Below, in pieces: positions 52,200 to 62,271 of a stretch of DNA of 64,000 nucleotides. The translations under genes and the position numbers were made by a program. The notes beneath the pieces are model-generated. The model had not been told where the DNA came from. It did no database searches and was given only the letters and a program-made list of their open reading frames with translations. How positions within the stretch are numbered: the first letter of the stretch is position 1; every line of letters begins with the position of its first letter. Source of the DNA: Ceratotherium simum simum. Taxonomy: Eukaryota > Chordata > Mammalia > Perissodactyla > Rhinocerotidae. Where the stretch lies: NCBI RefSeq assembly GCF_000283155.1, contig NW_004454178.1, positions 1,295,888 to 1,359,887 on the forward strand, in the 5' to 3' direction.

Positions 52200-53420
52200 A
52201 CAATGATCTTCTCCATTCCCCAATCCTCTGCAAAAAGGAGAAATCCCTCTGATTGCTGGATTTGCGATCAGAAACCTCAGTCTGTCCAAGACGTTAATGA
52301 TCCCTTAGGAATTTCACTGGGATTCCAAATGCCGTTGTCTGTTTAAATTGTTCCACAGTCCTCCTTTATAATTAGGGTGCTAAGCCTGCCTAAACCTGTA
52401 CCTTGTTTCAATTTAACCCAGCCTTGGGAGGGGAAGATATTCTGAATATTGTATGAAAGATATGGTGGGGCCACCAATGCAACTTGGGCCATCTATAAAT
52501 TTCTTGATATATCTATATATTTAGGCAACCTCTCAGTATGTAACAACATAATGTCTGAGCCTTGGTTAGAATATGTTAATGCCTCTATGCCAATGAATGA
52601 GTCTATAGATACCCCCACTTATGTGGGAGCCTTATGTACACCCCTTGGTTATACTTTCACATGTGGAAGTTTTGGTAATGGCCTTTATGCTTAGGCAACT
52701 CATTGCCTTGACAGCTGGAGAATACAAGGACAGGGTGCCTTTGCTGTATTCCCTGTCCTACTCTCTCTACATAACCAGACAGAGGCCTCTCACTGGTCTG
52801 TCCCATTATACCTCTATAAACACTTTAAACAAGAACTTCCAGGAAGTGTGCATGATTCTGGGTTTGCCTCCGTGGGAAAAGCTTTCTTCCCACGGGTCAG
52901 AGTGAGTGCCAACAAACAAATGATCAGGAATCTCTCCCTGAAATAAGACAAGTTGGCTGAGTTGCCTGACTCCACAGCCAAAGCAATTTAAGCTCAGCAA
53001 TAATTGCTTAACTCATTGGCCAAGGTAGTTTTGGATAATTGTATAGCCTTTGATTATCTACTTGCTGAGCAAGGAGGTGTCTGTGCAGTGGCAAACACCT
53101 CCTGTTGCACATGGATAAATGCCTCTGGGGAAGTAGAGACCCAATTACATAAGATGAGAGACCGAGCACATTGGCTACAAGTTTCACCTAATAATCCACT
53201 GTCTTTTGGTTTGTTCAGCTGGTTACCTTCAGGTCTAGGCTCCTGATTTAGAACCATCCTGCAAACCGGGCTTAGAGTATTGCTCTTAATCCTGCTTTGT
53301 ATACTTATTGTAAAATTCTGTACTTATTGCCTGTCAAACCTTTGTAAAGATGATGTACCTAATAAGGTGATAGTTCAACAATTTGAAATGATTTCTGATG
53401 CTTAGGACCTTGGCCAACTA
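52200..53420 (+). pseudogene. Retroviral env remnant
   Basis: Plus-strand frames at 52449-52694 and 53004-53246 are pieces of one env gene, separated by stops and shifts. The second carries the transmembrane-subunit signature C-x6-C-C (53082-53108) in a GGVCAVANTSCCTW context, followed by a hydrophobic stretch near 53260-53330 that would be the membrane anchor. The CX6CC motif fits class I retroviruses. At least one stop lies between the motif and the anchor, so no intact envelope protein can be made. Confidence 0.75.
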
Positions 53421-53643
53421 TAGACTCTAAATAAGAAATTCCTGAGAGTTCTCTCTCCTAACCTTCCTTGTTACTCAAATGTGGCCTAAATGGTTTCCAA
53501 CCACTATACACTTTCCCTCCAACGTGGAACACACAGTCAAGAAGTGTCTTTCCTGGCACCAAGGGACAAGACCATTATGTGCAGAGAACCTGACTGTTGA
53601 TCAGCAACGCTTTTGGAGAAAGATCTTGATCAAAAGGAGGAAA

Positions 53644-54067
53644 TGTGGAAATTAATACAATAAACCTCAACTAAATTGGAGTTGGGAAAGCCTATAGGGG
53701 GAGCCCTCATGCCTTATCATATATCGTCAATTACTCCAAACAGGAAGAGATGGATGGCTTGCATCTCTGGCAGGAAGTACAACTATTTTACCGCTGAAGG
53801 CAGATTTCTCTCTTCTCCTGGCAGCAGCCCAGCCAATGAGAAGCCATTGCCACCTTGAACCGTTACTCTCCTCCAATGGACTTTGGTTTAGAACAGCCTC
53901 TCCGTACTCCCCTTTTGCTCTATAAACTCAAGCCCCTTCCTTGTCTCTCCAGATTTGCCTATGGTTTGCCATAGCATGCACATCCTGAATTGCAGTTCTT
54001 TGCTGATCCCAAATAAACCCATTTTTGCTGGAGAAATAACTGGCTGTCTATTTGTTGAAGATTAACA
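53644..54067 (+). repeat. Full-length inner LTR
   Basis: TGTGGAAATTAA to AAGATTAACA, 424 bp, preceded by the polypurine tract CAAAAGGAGGAAA. It has a TATA-like GCTCTATAAACTC and CAAATAAACCCATTTTTGC. It is related to the outer LTRs in its 3' part but is a different subtype upstream. No target duplication pairs it with the truncated copy at 51533. Confidence 0.82.
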
Positions 54068-57000
54068 GTATCATACCGGAATTTCTTTCTCCTGAAGGGG
54101 AGAAATAATTTTAGAATTTGAAAGTAGTCATCAAAACAGCCAACTAGGTGAATTAAATGACCCTTTAACACCTTTTACTTGCTCCATCTCTGATGGCACT
54201 GGAGCTGATTCTGGAAACACTGATCATTTGTCCCTATTGAATCAGATACCACCCTCCTTATGGGAAAAATCTCCAATTGATACTGGTAAAATTCATAGTG
54301 CACCTTCCATCAAGATTCAAACAGATCCCTCAAAACCTCTCTCCAGAATTAATACCTTATAAGCAAAGAAACCTTTCAAGGTACAAAGCCTGTAAGAGAA
54401 GATTACAAGGCTCAAGGCCTCATTATCCCATGTACTAGTTCTTGTAAATTCTTATTTTATCTGTGAGAAAACTCAATGGCAGAGGATGGAGATTCATCCA
54501 GGACCTCTGAACAATAAACAATAGTGTTATCCCTTGATGCCCTGTTGTTCCTAACCTTCATACGCTACTAACATCCATTTCCACTAGAAGCAAATTCTTT
54601 ATGGTAACTGATTTATGTAGTGCACTCTTTAGCATTTCAGTTGATGAAGGTAGTCAATACCTTTTTGCCTTCACTTGGGAAGGAAAACAGTTCACCTGGA
54701 CATTAATGCCTCAAGGCTTTACTGAGAGCACTTCTTATTCTTCACAAATCCTAAAGGCTGATCTGGATGATATAAGTTCCCTAGGGGTTCTACTTTCTTG
54801 CAATATGTGAATGATTTGCTTCTTTGCTCTCCCTCCCAAGCTCCCTCACAGGAAGACAGCATCCACTTGCTAAAGCTTTTAGCCTTAAAGGGACATAAGG
54901 TCACCAAGGAGAAATTGCAGTTTGCTGAAACCCAGGTGCCATATTTAGGGCACCTGATATCAGAATAAGGGCTACATCTAGATCCAGATAGGCTTCATGA
55001 TGTCCTAAGTTTCCCAAAACCTAAAACTAAGTGCCAACTACAAGATTTTCCTGGGCTAGTTGGTTATTGCTAAAACTAGATTCCAATTTTCTCTCTTATG
55101 GCCAAACATCCCATATGTTTTGCTAAACAACAAGAACCCCAGCCCAATTTTATGGGAAGAATCAGACAACATAGCCTTAAGGCCTTAAAGAAGAATTTAA
55201 TGAACCCACTTGCCCTTGGACATCCCAATTATTAGACTCCCTTTTTCTCTTTGTATATGAAAAGGAAGGGAATGCCCTTGGTGTACTCATCCCAAAACAC
55301 AGGACCACCATCAACCCACAGGGCATTGTAGCCAGCAACTGGATCTTGTGGCATGAGGATACCTCCCCTTGCCTTAGAGCCATTACTACCACTGCCCTTT
55401 TGGTTAAGGCCACCAAAAAAATTGTTGTGGGATCCCCTTTAACAATTTTTGTACCTCATGCAGTAGAAGCCCTCCTGAATTCTCATCACACTAAACATAT
55501 TTCAGCAAGCCACCCCATCTCTTATGAAATCCTTTTGTTAACTGCTCCTCAACTCTTTTAGCTGTAATAAACTTAACCCTGCTACTCTTCTCTTCTCTAT
55601 TCCTGACAAAGTCCCTCACAACTGCTTAACACTGACAAATCACCTCCTGATTCCTCGTTATGATCTGCAGGAAACTCCTTTGGGTAACGCCGACTTCTCA
55701 TGGTTTACTGATGATCCTTATTTAAAAGATGACAACGGCAAACACTGTGCTGGGTAGGTTATTGCCACTCCTTTTGATATTGTTGAGGAAGCACCTTCAC
55801 CTAAGGCTACTTCAGCCCAACAGGCTGAATTATACGCTCTTACACAGGCTTGTACTTTAGCCAGGGGCAAAACTGCCAATATTTATACTGATAGCAGATA
55901 TGCTTTTGGAGTTAAGTAGCTCATGATTTGGGAATGTTGTGGAAGCAACATGGCTTCCTCACTTCCAGCAGAAATAAAATTAAAAATGGCACCTATGTTC
56001 AGGAATTATTGGATGTTATACATTTACCTGCCACTTTAGCTATCATTAAGATCCTAGGGTATCCTAAACTTGACTCTCAGGAAGCTGAAGAAGATCACCT
56101 TGCTGACATTTCTTCAAGAAATGCAGCCCTTAGAGGAACCAACAAGAGCCAAGCCTCTGTTATCGTGCAAAGGGATATTTCCCCAGATGATGACTTAGAA
56201 AAACTGGCCAAACAATTGGCCCAAGAGGAAAAACAAGATTGGAAATTCAACAGTTCTTGGTTTGATAAAAAGAGAAAGCTCTGGTTTGTACTAAATAACA
56301 ACCCAGTCCTACCAGACTCTAAAATTCCCACTCTTCACCACTGTACCTGCATTAACTCATTGGTCTACTGACAAAATGATAGCATTCATGATTCAATGTT
56401 GGTGAGGAAATATTAATGAAGGCACAAAAACTGTCTACCTCACTTTTCCCACTTGTCCAGAGTACAATCCAGGGAAGCTTGTTTGTACCACTTCTGGATA
56501 TTTTAAACTGCCTAATGGACCATTCGAGGTTTGGCAAATGGATTTCATACAACTTCCCCCATCTCATGGATATAAATATATTTTAGTCCTGGTTTGTATG
56601 TTTTCTCACTGGACTAAAGCCTTCCCTTGCAGACAGGCTACTGCCTCTTCTGTGGCTAACATCCTTTTGGAAAGGATTATCTCTACCTGGGGAACTCTGC
56701 TCGAGCTACATAGTGATTGAGGAACTCATTTTACTGGTCAGGTACTCCAACCAGTCTGTGCTGTTTGGCTGGCTTTACAACACTTTCTCTGTGCTTACCA
56801 CCCTCAATCCTCCGGTTTAGTCAAATGCACTAATGGCATTATTAAGATTCAACTGGTGAAATTTGTAGAGACCCTACAAATACCTTTGCCAAAAGCATTG
56901 CCATTGGTCCTTCTAAATCTCAGACCCACCCCCTTTAGAACTCACAAACTGTCGCCCTTTGAGAGTCACAGGATGCCCAATGCACTTGGCTCCAGCCTCT

Positions 57001-57310
57001 TCTGACCCACAGCTGATAAAAGGAGATATACTCCAATATTGCAAAGGCTAATTGCTTCTATTAAAAATAACCATGTTTTGGTAGAGCAATCTTTTCACAG
57101 TGCACTTCAGGGAGAGGAAGACCTTAAGCATCACACTTTGCAACCTGGAGATTTTGTCTGTTGGAAAAGACACCTTCAGAAGGACTCTCTTCAACCTCAC
57201 TGGAAAGGCCCCTATGAAGTACTGTTAACTAAACCTTGTGCCACAAAACTCCAGGGAACAGACCTCTTGGATTCACATGACACACCTAAAGAAAGCACTA
57301 AACTCTGACT
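54068..57310 (+). pseudogene. Retroviral pol remnant (protease end, RT, RNase H, integrase)
   Basis: The order of motifs is kept. There is a reverse transcriptase core around 54600-54830 with an LMPQGF block; the catalytic YxDD place reads YVND. Then come thumb and connection, RNase H around 55690-55920 (WFTDD, later YTDSRYAF), and the integrase core around 56530-56720 (WQMDFIQL, later LHSD directly before a stop). In-frame stops (e.g. 54966-54968, 55917-55919, 56718-56720) and frameshifts break it throughout. The catalytic residues are partly lost. It is typical of an old class I provirus and cannot encode active enzymes. Confidence 0.82.
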
Positions 57311-57700
57311 GGACCTGCATATCATCTGGTGACCTGAAAGTAAAGATTTCCCACAATTGAAGGAGACGACATCTGATGATACAGCTTGCCCAAGATGTCA
57401 GGACCAGGCCTGTTGGAATTTTGTCTGCCAAACCTTTGATGATGATAATGTTTCAGGTAATCTCCGATGCCTACGATCTTGATAACATATGGATTTTAGA
57501 AAAGAAAAATGCAAAGAGGTCTCCCTCTACCCCTCCTTGTTACTCAAATGTGGCCTCAATAGGTTTCCAATCTATGCACTTTTCCCCCATAGGACACTGA
57601 GTTCTTCCTTGCATAAAGGAAAGAAAAGCTGCGAAACCAGAAAAACCTGACTCTTGATCAGCAATGCCTTCAGAGAAAGACCTTGATCAAAAGGAGGAAA
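57311..57700 (+). pseudogene. Remnant of env ends and 3' untranslated region of the provirus
   Basis: Sequence after pol jumps to a part homologous to 53390-53640, i.e. the end of env and the region before the LTR (shared CCTTCCTTGTTACTCAAATG-like and TTGATCAAAAGGAGGAAATG blocks). Nearly all of env is missing here. The polypurine tract is at 57689-57700. Confidence 0.7.
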
Positions 57701-57945
57701 TGTCAAATTAACAAACAGAAACCACTACACATCAAACTCTCAATTTCTCTCATGGACTCTTTGTTTCCAATAGTCCTCCCAACCTCCTTTTCCCCTCTAT
57801 AAAAGAGTTTCTCCTCCCTTGCTGCTGGGGGACTTGCACGCGGCTCACCATGGCTGCAGACCCCGAATTGCAATTCTTTGATGATCCCAAATAAATCCAT
57901 TTGTGCTGGAGAAATAACCAGCTGTCTATTTGTTTAAGGTCAACA
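57701..57945 (+). repeat. 3' LTR of the provirus (shortened)
   Basis: TGTCAAATTAACAAACAG to AAGGTCAACA, with a TATA-like CTCTATAAAAG and a CCAAATAAATCC polyadenylation signal. It is followed by the target duplication TTAT. Confidence 0.87.
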
Positions 57946-57975
57946 TTATTATATAAATCTTAGCTTCACATTTCC

Positions 57976-58300
57976 CATAGAACTTTGGAACGTCTATCAA
58001 TGGACATGTGACAATATGCCCAGAACAGACAACATTGTAGAGGGCTTTCACAACACAATACAGAGCTCAGTTACAAATATGCCTCCTAGTATTTGGAAAC
58101 TGATGCCTCTCAAAGAAGGAAGAAATTTTAGTGAAAAAGAAAAAGTGCAATGGATGCCGAGTGAGGAGATGATTCACAAGCAAAAAAAAAAAAAGTATAA
58201 TAGTATGAATGGAAGACTTCAAAGACAAATGCTTAGGTACAATCCACAAAATAAAATCAGTTATTTGCACAGTATTGCCATGAATCTATACACATTTTAA
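57976..58300 (+). pseudogene. MULE-type transposase, C-terminal remnant
   Basis: The plus-strand frame runs from GAACTTTGG to TAA at 58300, about 107 codons without a stop, of which the first 13 precede the first ATG. It contains ELWNVYQ, then PRTDNIVEGFHN, then PPSIWKLM, and near the end ISYLHSIAMNLY. This is the order found at the C-terminus of MULE transposases (LWNV-, PRTNN-x-VE-G-WH, then a PSIW helix and a final YL-x-x-IA-x-N). The catalytic DDE part is absent; the provirus LTR lies directly upstream (ends 57945). A polyadenylation signal (CACAATAAAGTC, about 58327) follows the stop. A poly-A tract codes the KKKK stretch. It is a fossil fragment, not a complete enzyme, although this segment is strikingly open. 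Confidence 0.72.
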
Positions 58301-58412
58301 ATGTACTCAAATATTTTGTATTTCACAATAAAGTCTTCTTAATTTTGTTGTTCATTTTTCATTATGTCCTTTAAAATGTCCTTCTTTTATTTTTCATTAT
58401 TTTACCCATTAT

Positions 58413-58502
58413 GACAAAATTACCTTGCAGCCAATTAGTTATGTGGCAAAAATGTTTGCAGCAAAAATCCTTGTGGCAAATATGTCTACAGTAAAGCTGC
58501 TT
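58413..58502 (-). repeat. Right terminal inverted repeat of the MULE-like element
   Basis: CCAATTAGTTATGTGGCAAA and AATGTTTGCAGC are the complements of the left arm. The following GCGAAAGTACC may be the true outer tip. Confidence 0.75.
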
Positions 58503-58919
58503 ATGGCGAAAGTACCTAGAACCTTAAAACTTTTCAAGTAGATTTCCAATTCCAGGTTTTTTGCTGTAAAATGTTTCAGCAATTTGATGACTGCATTGTT
58601 TATAAACTGTTCCTTCATTTAAGAAGAAACTAGAGGGTCTAAAATTGATTGGCATGGTTAGAGATTAAGGCCACTATATACTGAATTCTTCTGCACATAC
58701 CTTTAACTTCCTGGTAAAACCCAACCTTAATTAAACACAATCATCCACCTTCTCTATGCTTGAACCTGGGCAGCTGAACTCTTCTAGTAAACTGATGCAC
58801 AAAAAAGCAGAAAGCATCACTGTAAATTCATGGTCAATAACCTCATCTGAGCCCTCAATACTGCACGCAGGCTTACTATGTTTTTCTAGTTAGTTCAGTC
58901 TCTCACTCAGAAAGGGTAT

Positions 58920-59840
58920 TTCAAACCTTCCTCACTCTCTTTGGACACCTACATGCCCTCTTCACTTCTATCTCTTTCAAGAACAGACTTTTCCTACTGT
59001 TATTTAAGGAAATGGAAGTCTTCAGAAGAGAGCTTTTGCAATTTTCTATCAACAGAGCTGACCTCCTGCCCATCCTTTCCTCTTTTCTTCCTGCTACAAA
59101 GGAGGAAGGACCTCTCCTCTCAGGGTGGGAAGGTCTATCTTTCCAGGTGCTTTGGCACCCACACCCTCACACTTTCTCAAATATCATACACAGCTAATCA
59201 TCCTCTCCATATTTAACAATCTTTCCCTCTTTACTAAATCCTTTCTCTAGGTATTAAAATATTCTCCAGTATTCTCATCCTAATAATAACAAAAAATTGT
59301 TTGTTTCTTGTGCCCCAGTTACCACCCTTTCTCTCAACTACCATTCACAGCCAAACTCAGGAAAGAGTTGCCTGCCATCAGTATCTTTACTTCCTTGTTT
59401 CCATTCCCTCCTCTACTCACCCAGGCCTGGCACCACCCCCACACCAGTCCATCAATGGCTCTTATGAAATAACCTCCATGTCATTATGTCCAATGGGCAC
59501 TCTTTGAACCATCTTATTTACCCTCTAAGCAGCATCTAGCCCCACTCCCTCCTACTTGAAGTCCTCTTTCTCTTGGCTTCTGTGACAACACTTGCCTGAT
59601 TTGCTTTCTCTTTTCTGCCTGCCCATTCTCAGTTGTCTTTGTAAGCTCTTCCTTTCCTATTCTACCTTTAAATATTGTAATCTTTGTCAGGACTCTGTTC
59701 TAGGACCCCTTCTTGTCTTATTCTCTACCCTCTCTCCCTCAGTGACCTCATCCACTCTCATGGATTCTAACACCACCTATATTAAAATTACTCCATATTT
59801 ATGTCTAGCCTAGACCCATTTCAGATGAGTAAACTGATAT
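58920..59840 (+). repeat. L2-type LINE fragment
   Basis: Its 3' half reads TGTTCTAGGACCCCTTCTTG, CAGTGACCTCATCCACTCTC and TTATGTCTAGCCTAGACCC, in L2 ORF2 order. The upstream part is more diverged. It lies directly downstream (minus-strand sense) of ACADL exon 8. Confidence 0.65.
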
Positions 59841-59872
59841 CATCTAATAGTAAACCATGACGACTAGCTTAC

Positions 59873-59985
59873 CTGTATATGCACAACTGTTTTCCCAAAA
59901 GCTTTCTTTGTTTAACGTAGTTCCTCATTTCTTCAAATGTGAATTCACTGACTGAAATTCCCAACTCAGCAACCAACAGCCTTTC
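59873..59985 (-). pseudogene. ACADL: ACADL exon 8 with 1-bp deletion
   Basis: The exon is 113 bp where the human exon codes 38 residues (114 bp). It opens with GAA AGG CTG TTG (ERLL), so the catalytic Glu291 is kept, and reads through EEMRNYVKQRK. At 59903-59905 (minus strand AGAAAGCTTTT) one A of an expected four is missing; beyond it the normal residues (A F G K T V . H . Q) are recoverable only in another frame. The acceptor (GGTTACAG) and donor (GTAAGC) are intact. Residues between the glutamate and the break are more diverged from human than in exons 6 and 7. Confidence 0.85.
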
Positions 59986-60629
59986 CTGTAACCCCCAAAT
60001 TAGGTCTTGAACATTATTCTAATTACAAAAGTGATTTTTACCTGATTCCAATAATAATAAATTCTATAAATCATCTTTATAAAAATCCTAAAGATTAATT
60101 TATTTCTTAACTCTTTATAACAAATGGCTCCCATAGACATTTATAAGAATATTTTAACATATCTGTAATAATTCTCTAAAGCAAACCTTTATTTTTATGA
60201 GTGACTGTCTTTACTATATATAGATATCTATGTAATTTATTTAATGCTCTCATCTCTTTACTCATTTATGAGAAAGGAAATTTCAAAATTATTGATCTCT
60301 GCACACCACATATCCTAATATATCTGTGGAAACCAACATCTTAAAGTGCATAGTTTAAATTTTGCCTATTAGTGCAAAAGTATCCATAGTCAGTTTAATT
60401 CCATCTTGCTGGTGATTTTCATATTCTATGTCCATGCCAGTGTTCCCAGCCCTTGTCTCCAGTTTCATGTTTAGCTCATGCCATGGAGTCACTAGGCAGG
60501 TGCACCCTCTTATGTTGGCATGTGAGGCTCAACGATCACTCAGAAACCACACCCAAAACACAGATGTGAGGGCTGATCCTATGTGGCCAAAACTTTTCAG
60601 TCTGAACTTAACAGCTTTCCCCTTTGATT

Positions 60630-60950
60630 TTTTTTTTTTTAAGGCTACACCCTTTGTTTATTTATTTTTGTGAGGGAGATCAGCCTTGAGCTAACATCTA
60701 CGCCAATCCTCCTCTTTTTGCGGAGGAAGACCGGCTCTGAGCTAACATCTATTGCCAATCCTCCTCTTTTTTTTCCCCCAAAGCCCCAGTAGATAGTTGT
60801 ATGTCATAGTTGCACATCCTTCTAGTTGCTGTATGTGGGATGCCACCTCAGCATGGCCGGACAAGCGGTGGGTCAGTGCACGCCCAGGATCCGAACCCGG
60901 GCCGCCAGTAGCAGAGCGCACACTTAACCGCTAGCCATGGGGCCGGCCCC
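60630..60950 (-). repeat. ERE-type SINE, long form, in ACADL intron 7
   Basis: Reverse-oriented ERE with a doubled GAGCTAACATC block and terminal GGGGCCGGCCCC. The exact target duplication TCCCCTTTGATT occurs at 60618-60629 and 60951-60962. Confidence 0.93.
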
Positions 60951-61308
60951 TCCCCTTTGATTCTTAAGTATTATTAAAAAAACCTGCCAAATGTCTTGGC
61001 TGATACTACCTTACAAAGAGGTAAGAATTCTTGACTTGTACTTAAGAAGCTAAAATCATTCCAAGAAAGAATCACAGAACTGAAATATCTATTTTCTCTA
61101 ACTCACTTATAAGCTTTGATTGGATACCCCTGAGTTCAGTTATTTACTTATCTAGCCTACAAAACTCGTATTTTTATTTACGACTTTAAATTATACTCAA
61201 ATGATTGGCTATATCACAAGTTTTGTATGCATAGGTTTATATAGTTCTCTATTATTCTATTGCAAGTCCATTATCTAATGGAAAGATAAAATCTTTAATA
61301 CTTCTGAC

Positions 61309-61410
61309 CTGTGGAAGCTCCTGCATGAGGTAATAGAAGCCTTTATTCTCTTCTCCAAGTAGGGCACTAGCTGGCAACCGTACATCTTCAAAGAATAATT
61401 CTACAGTATC
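61309..61410 (-). CDS. ACADL: ACADL exon 7 (human residues 257-290), open
   Basis: The exon is 102 bp, 34 codons, reading [15 protein letters not shown] through YYLMQELPQ without a break. The acceptor is CTCTTAG. The donor is CAG|GTCAGA, a GT donor that departs from the consensus at +3. The block corresponds to the end of the beta-domain and the start of the C-terminal helical domain. Its last residue immediately precedes the catalytic glutamate, which is coded at the start of exon 8. Confidence 0.93.
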
Positions 61411-62106
61411 CTAAGAGATCATATGATTAAGTACAGAATCATCTCATTTAAATCTCTCAATAACCCAATGAGGGGACTATTATTTCCACTTAAGAAAAAA
61501 ACAAAACAAAAACAAAACAAACTGGAAGCCAAGTTGGAGTGGTTAATGAACACAATTTGCAAGTGGTAAACTAGGGATTCTAACCCAGGTCCATCTGATT
61601 CCAAATCTTGTGGCTTTCCCTCTGCAATACACTGTCATTCTAGCTCCAATTCTGTCCAGTCCTGTAGGTAGTGAGGACTAAGGATTTCTAATGCATATTA
61701 AGTAAAACATGTTTTTCTTTTTGGTAATGAAAAAAATAAAACATTTGCCAATTAACCAAAAAAAAATTTTCCATTCTTATTTCAAAATTTTCTTCAATCA
61801 ATTTCATAAATAGAGGCCCTGTTATCATGCAGTTGATTTTGCCATTTCTAAAGCAGACATTTAAAATTCACTTCCATTGCTGACCACCAGAAGGAGACAC
61901 AGTTTGCATAAATGCTGGAATAAATCTTCATTATCGTTTCTGAAAAGCATATTTTAGGAATTTAGCATAGGAAGGTATGATTGTACTATACGTAGTTCTA
62001 TATATGAGGCATAATTGTGTAAACTCAATTATTTATAAATAATAATTTTTATTAATAATTGAGTAAGCTCAATTATTACCTGAATATGATTTATATTATG
62101 ACTTAC

Positions 62107-62271
62107 CTGGGCTTTTAGTCCCATTTTATGCAGCTTTTGTCCCTTGAGAAATCCTTTCATTCCATTTTCCACCAGAAAAACGCTAATGCCATGGATGGGA
62201 GAGTGATCTTCACTATTTGTGACTGCCACTACCATCACAACGTCACTTAGCCACCCATTAGTGATGAATAC
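62107..62271 (-). CDS. ACADL: ACADL exon 6 (human residues 202-256), open
   Basis: The exon is 165 bp, 55 codons, with no breaks. It begins VFITNGWLSDVV and ends GLKAQ, followed by a consensus GTAAGT donor (62106-62101). The acceptor is TTTTGTAG. It belongs to the middle beta-domain of acyl-CoA dehydrogenases, which contacts FAD and acyl-CoA; the block GISVFLVENGMKGF is nearly unchanged from human. Taken alone it looks functional. Confidence 0.93.

Larger units (their letters stand above)
49782..57945 (+). mobile_element. Class I (gammaretrovirus-like) endogenous provirus, decayed
   Basis: The outer LTRs begin TGTCAAAT and end GGTCAACA. The 4-bp target duplication TTAT is at 49778-49781 and 57946-57949, as expected for this class. 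The order is LTR, primer site, leader/gag remnant, an internal related LTR block with env (51533-54067), pol, a short post-env tail, polypurine tract (AAAAGGAGGAAA, 57689-57700) and LTR. All reading frames carry stops or shifts and gag is barely recognisable, so no functional protein is expected. It is in ACADL intron 8, antisense to the gene, and interrupts the MULE-like transposon. Confidence 0.85.
49588..58502 (+). mobile_element. MULE/MuDR-type DNA transposon remnant, split by a provirus
   Basis: The ends are inverted copies. The left arm 49588-49678 and the complement of the right arm 58413-58502 align over about 90 bases, sharing for example GCAAACATTTT, TAACTAATTGG and AATTTTG; I judge the identity at roughly three quarters by eye. 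Without the provirus the element is only about 750 bp, so it is a deletion derivative. Its right half still codes a transposase C-terminus (57976-58300). Mammalian elements of this superfamily (I recall the Ricksha group) are the probable relatives, but I could not compare sequences. It lies in ACADL intron 8. The provirus entered after the transposon had landed. Confidence 0.72.
36706..62271 (-). pseudogene. ACADL: ACADL (long-chain acyl-CoA dehydrogenase), exons 6-11, apparently inactivated
   Basis: ACADL encodes the mitochondrial matrix flavoenzyme LCAD, which catalyses the first step of beta-oxidation of long and branched acyl-CoAs and passes electrons to ETF. Six consecutive exons matching human residues 202-430 occur in the correct order and orientation, each with AG/GT splice sites. 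The catalytic glutamate (human precursor E291, first codon of exon 8) is still GAA. The coding sequence is broken: a 1-bp deletion in exon 8 brings a TAG into frame at 44084-44082 in exon 9; exon 10 has a 2-bp deletion; exon 11 lacks one glycine codon of YGGTNE and has several non-conservative changes. The two deletions total 3 bp, so the frame is restored only after exon 10. Intron structure is retained, so this is the original locus losing function, not a retrocopy. Sequencing error remains an alternative for the two small deletions. Exons 1-5 should lie beyond the right edge. Confidence 0.82.

Noticed and set aside
53004..53246. Captured, functional envelope (syncytin-like) gene
   Set aside because: Only fragments of env remain, with stops before the membrane anchor and in the surface part.
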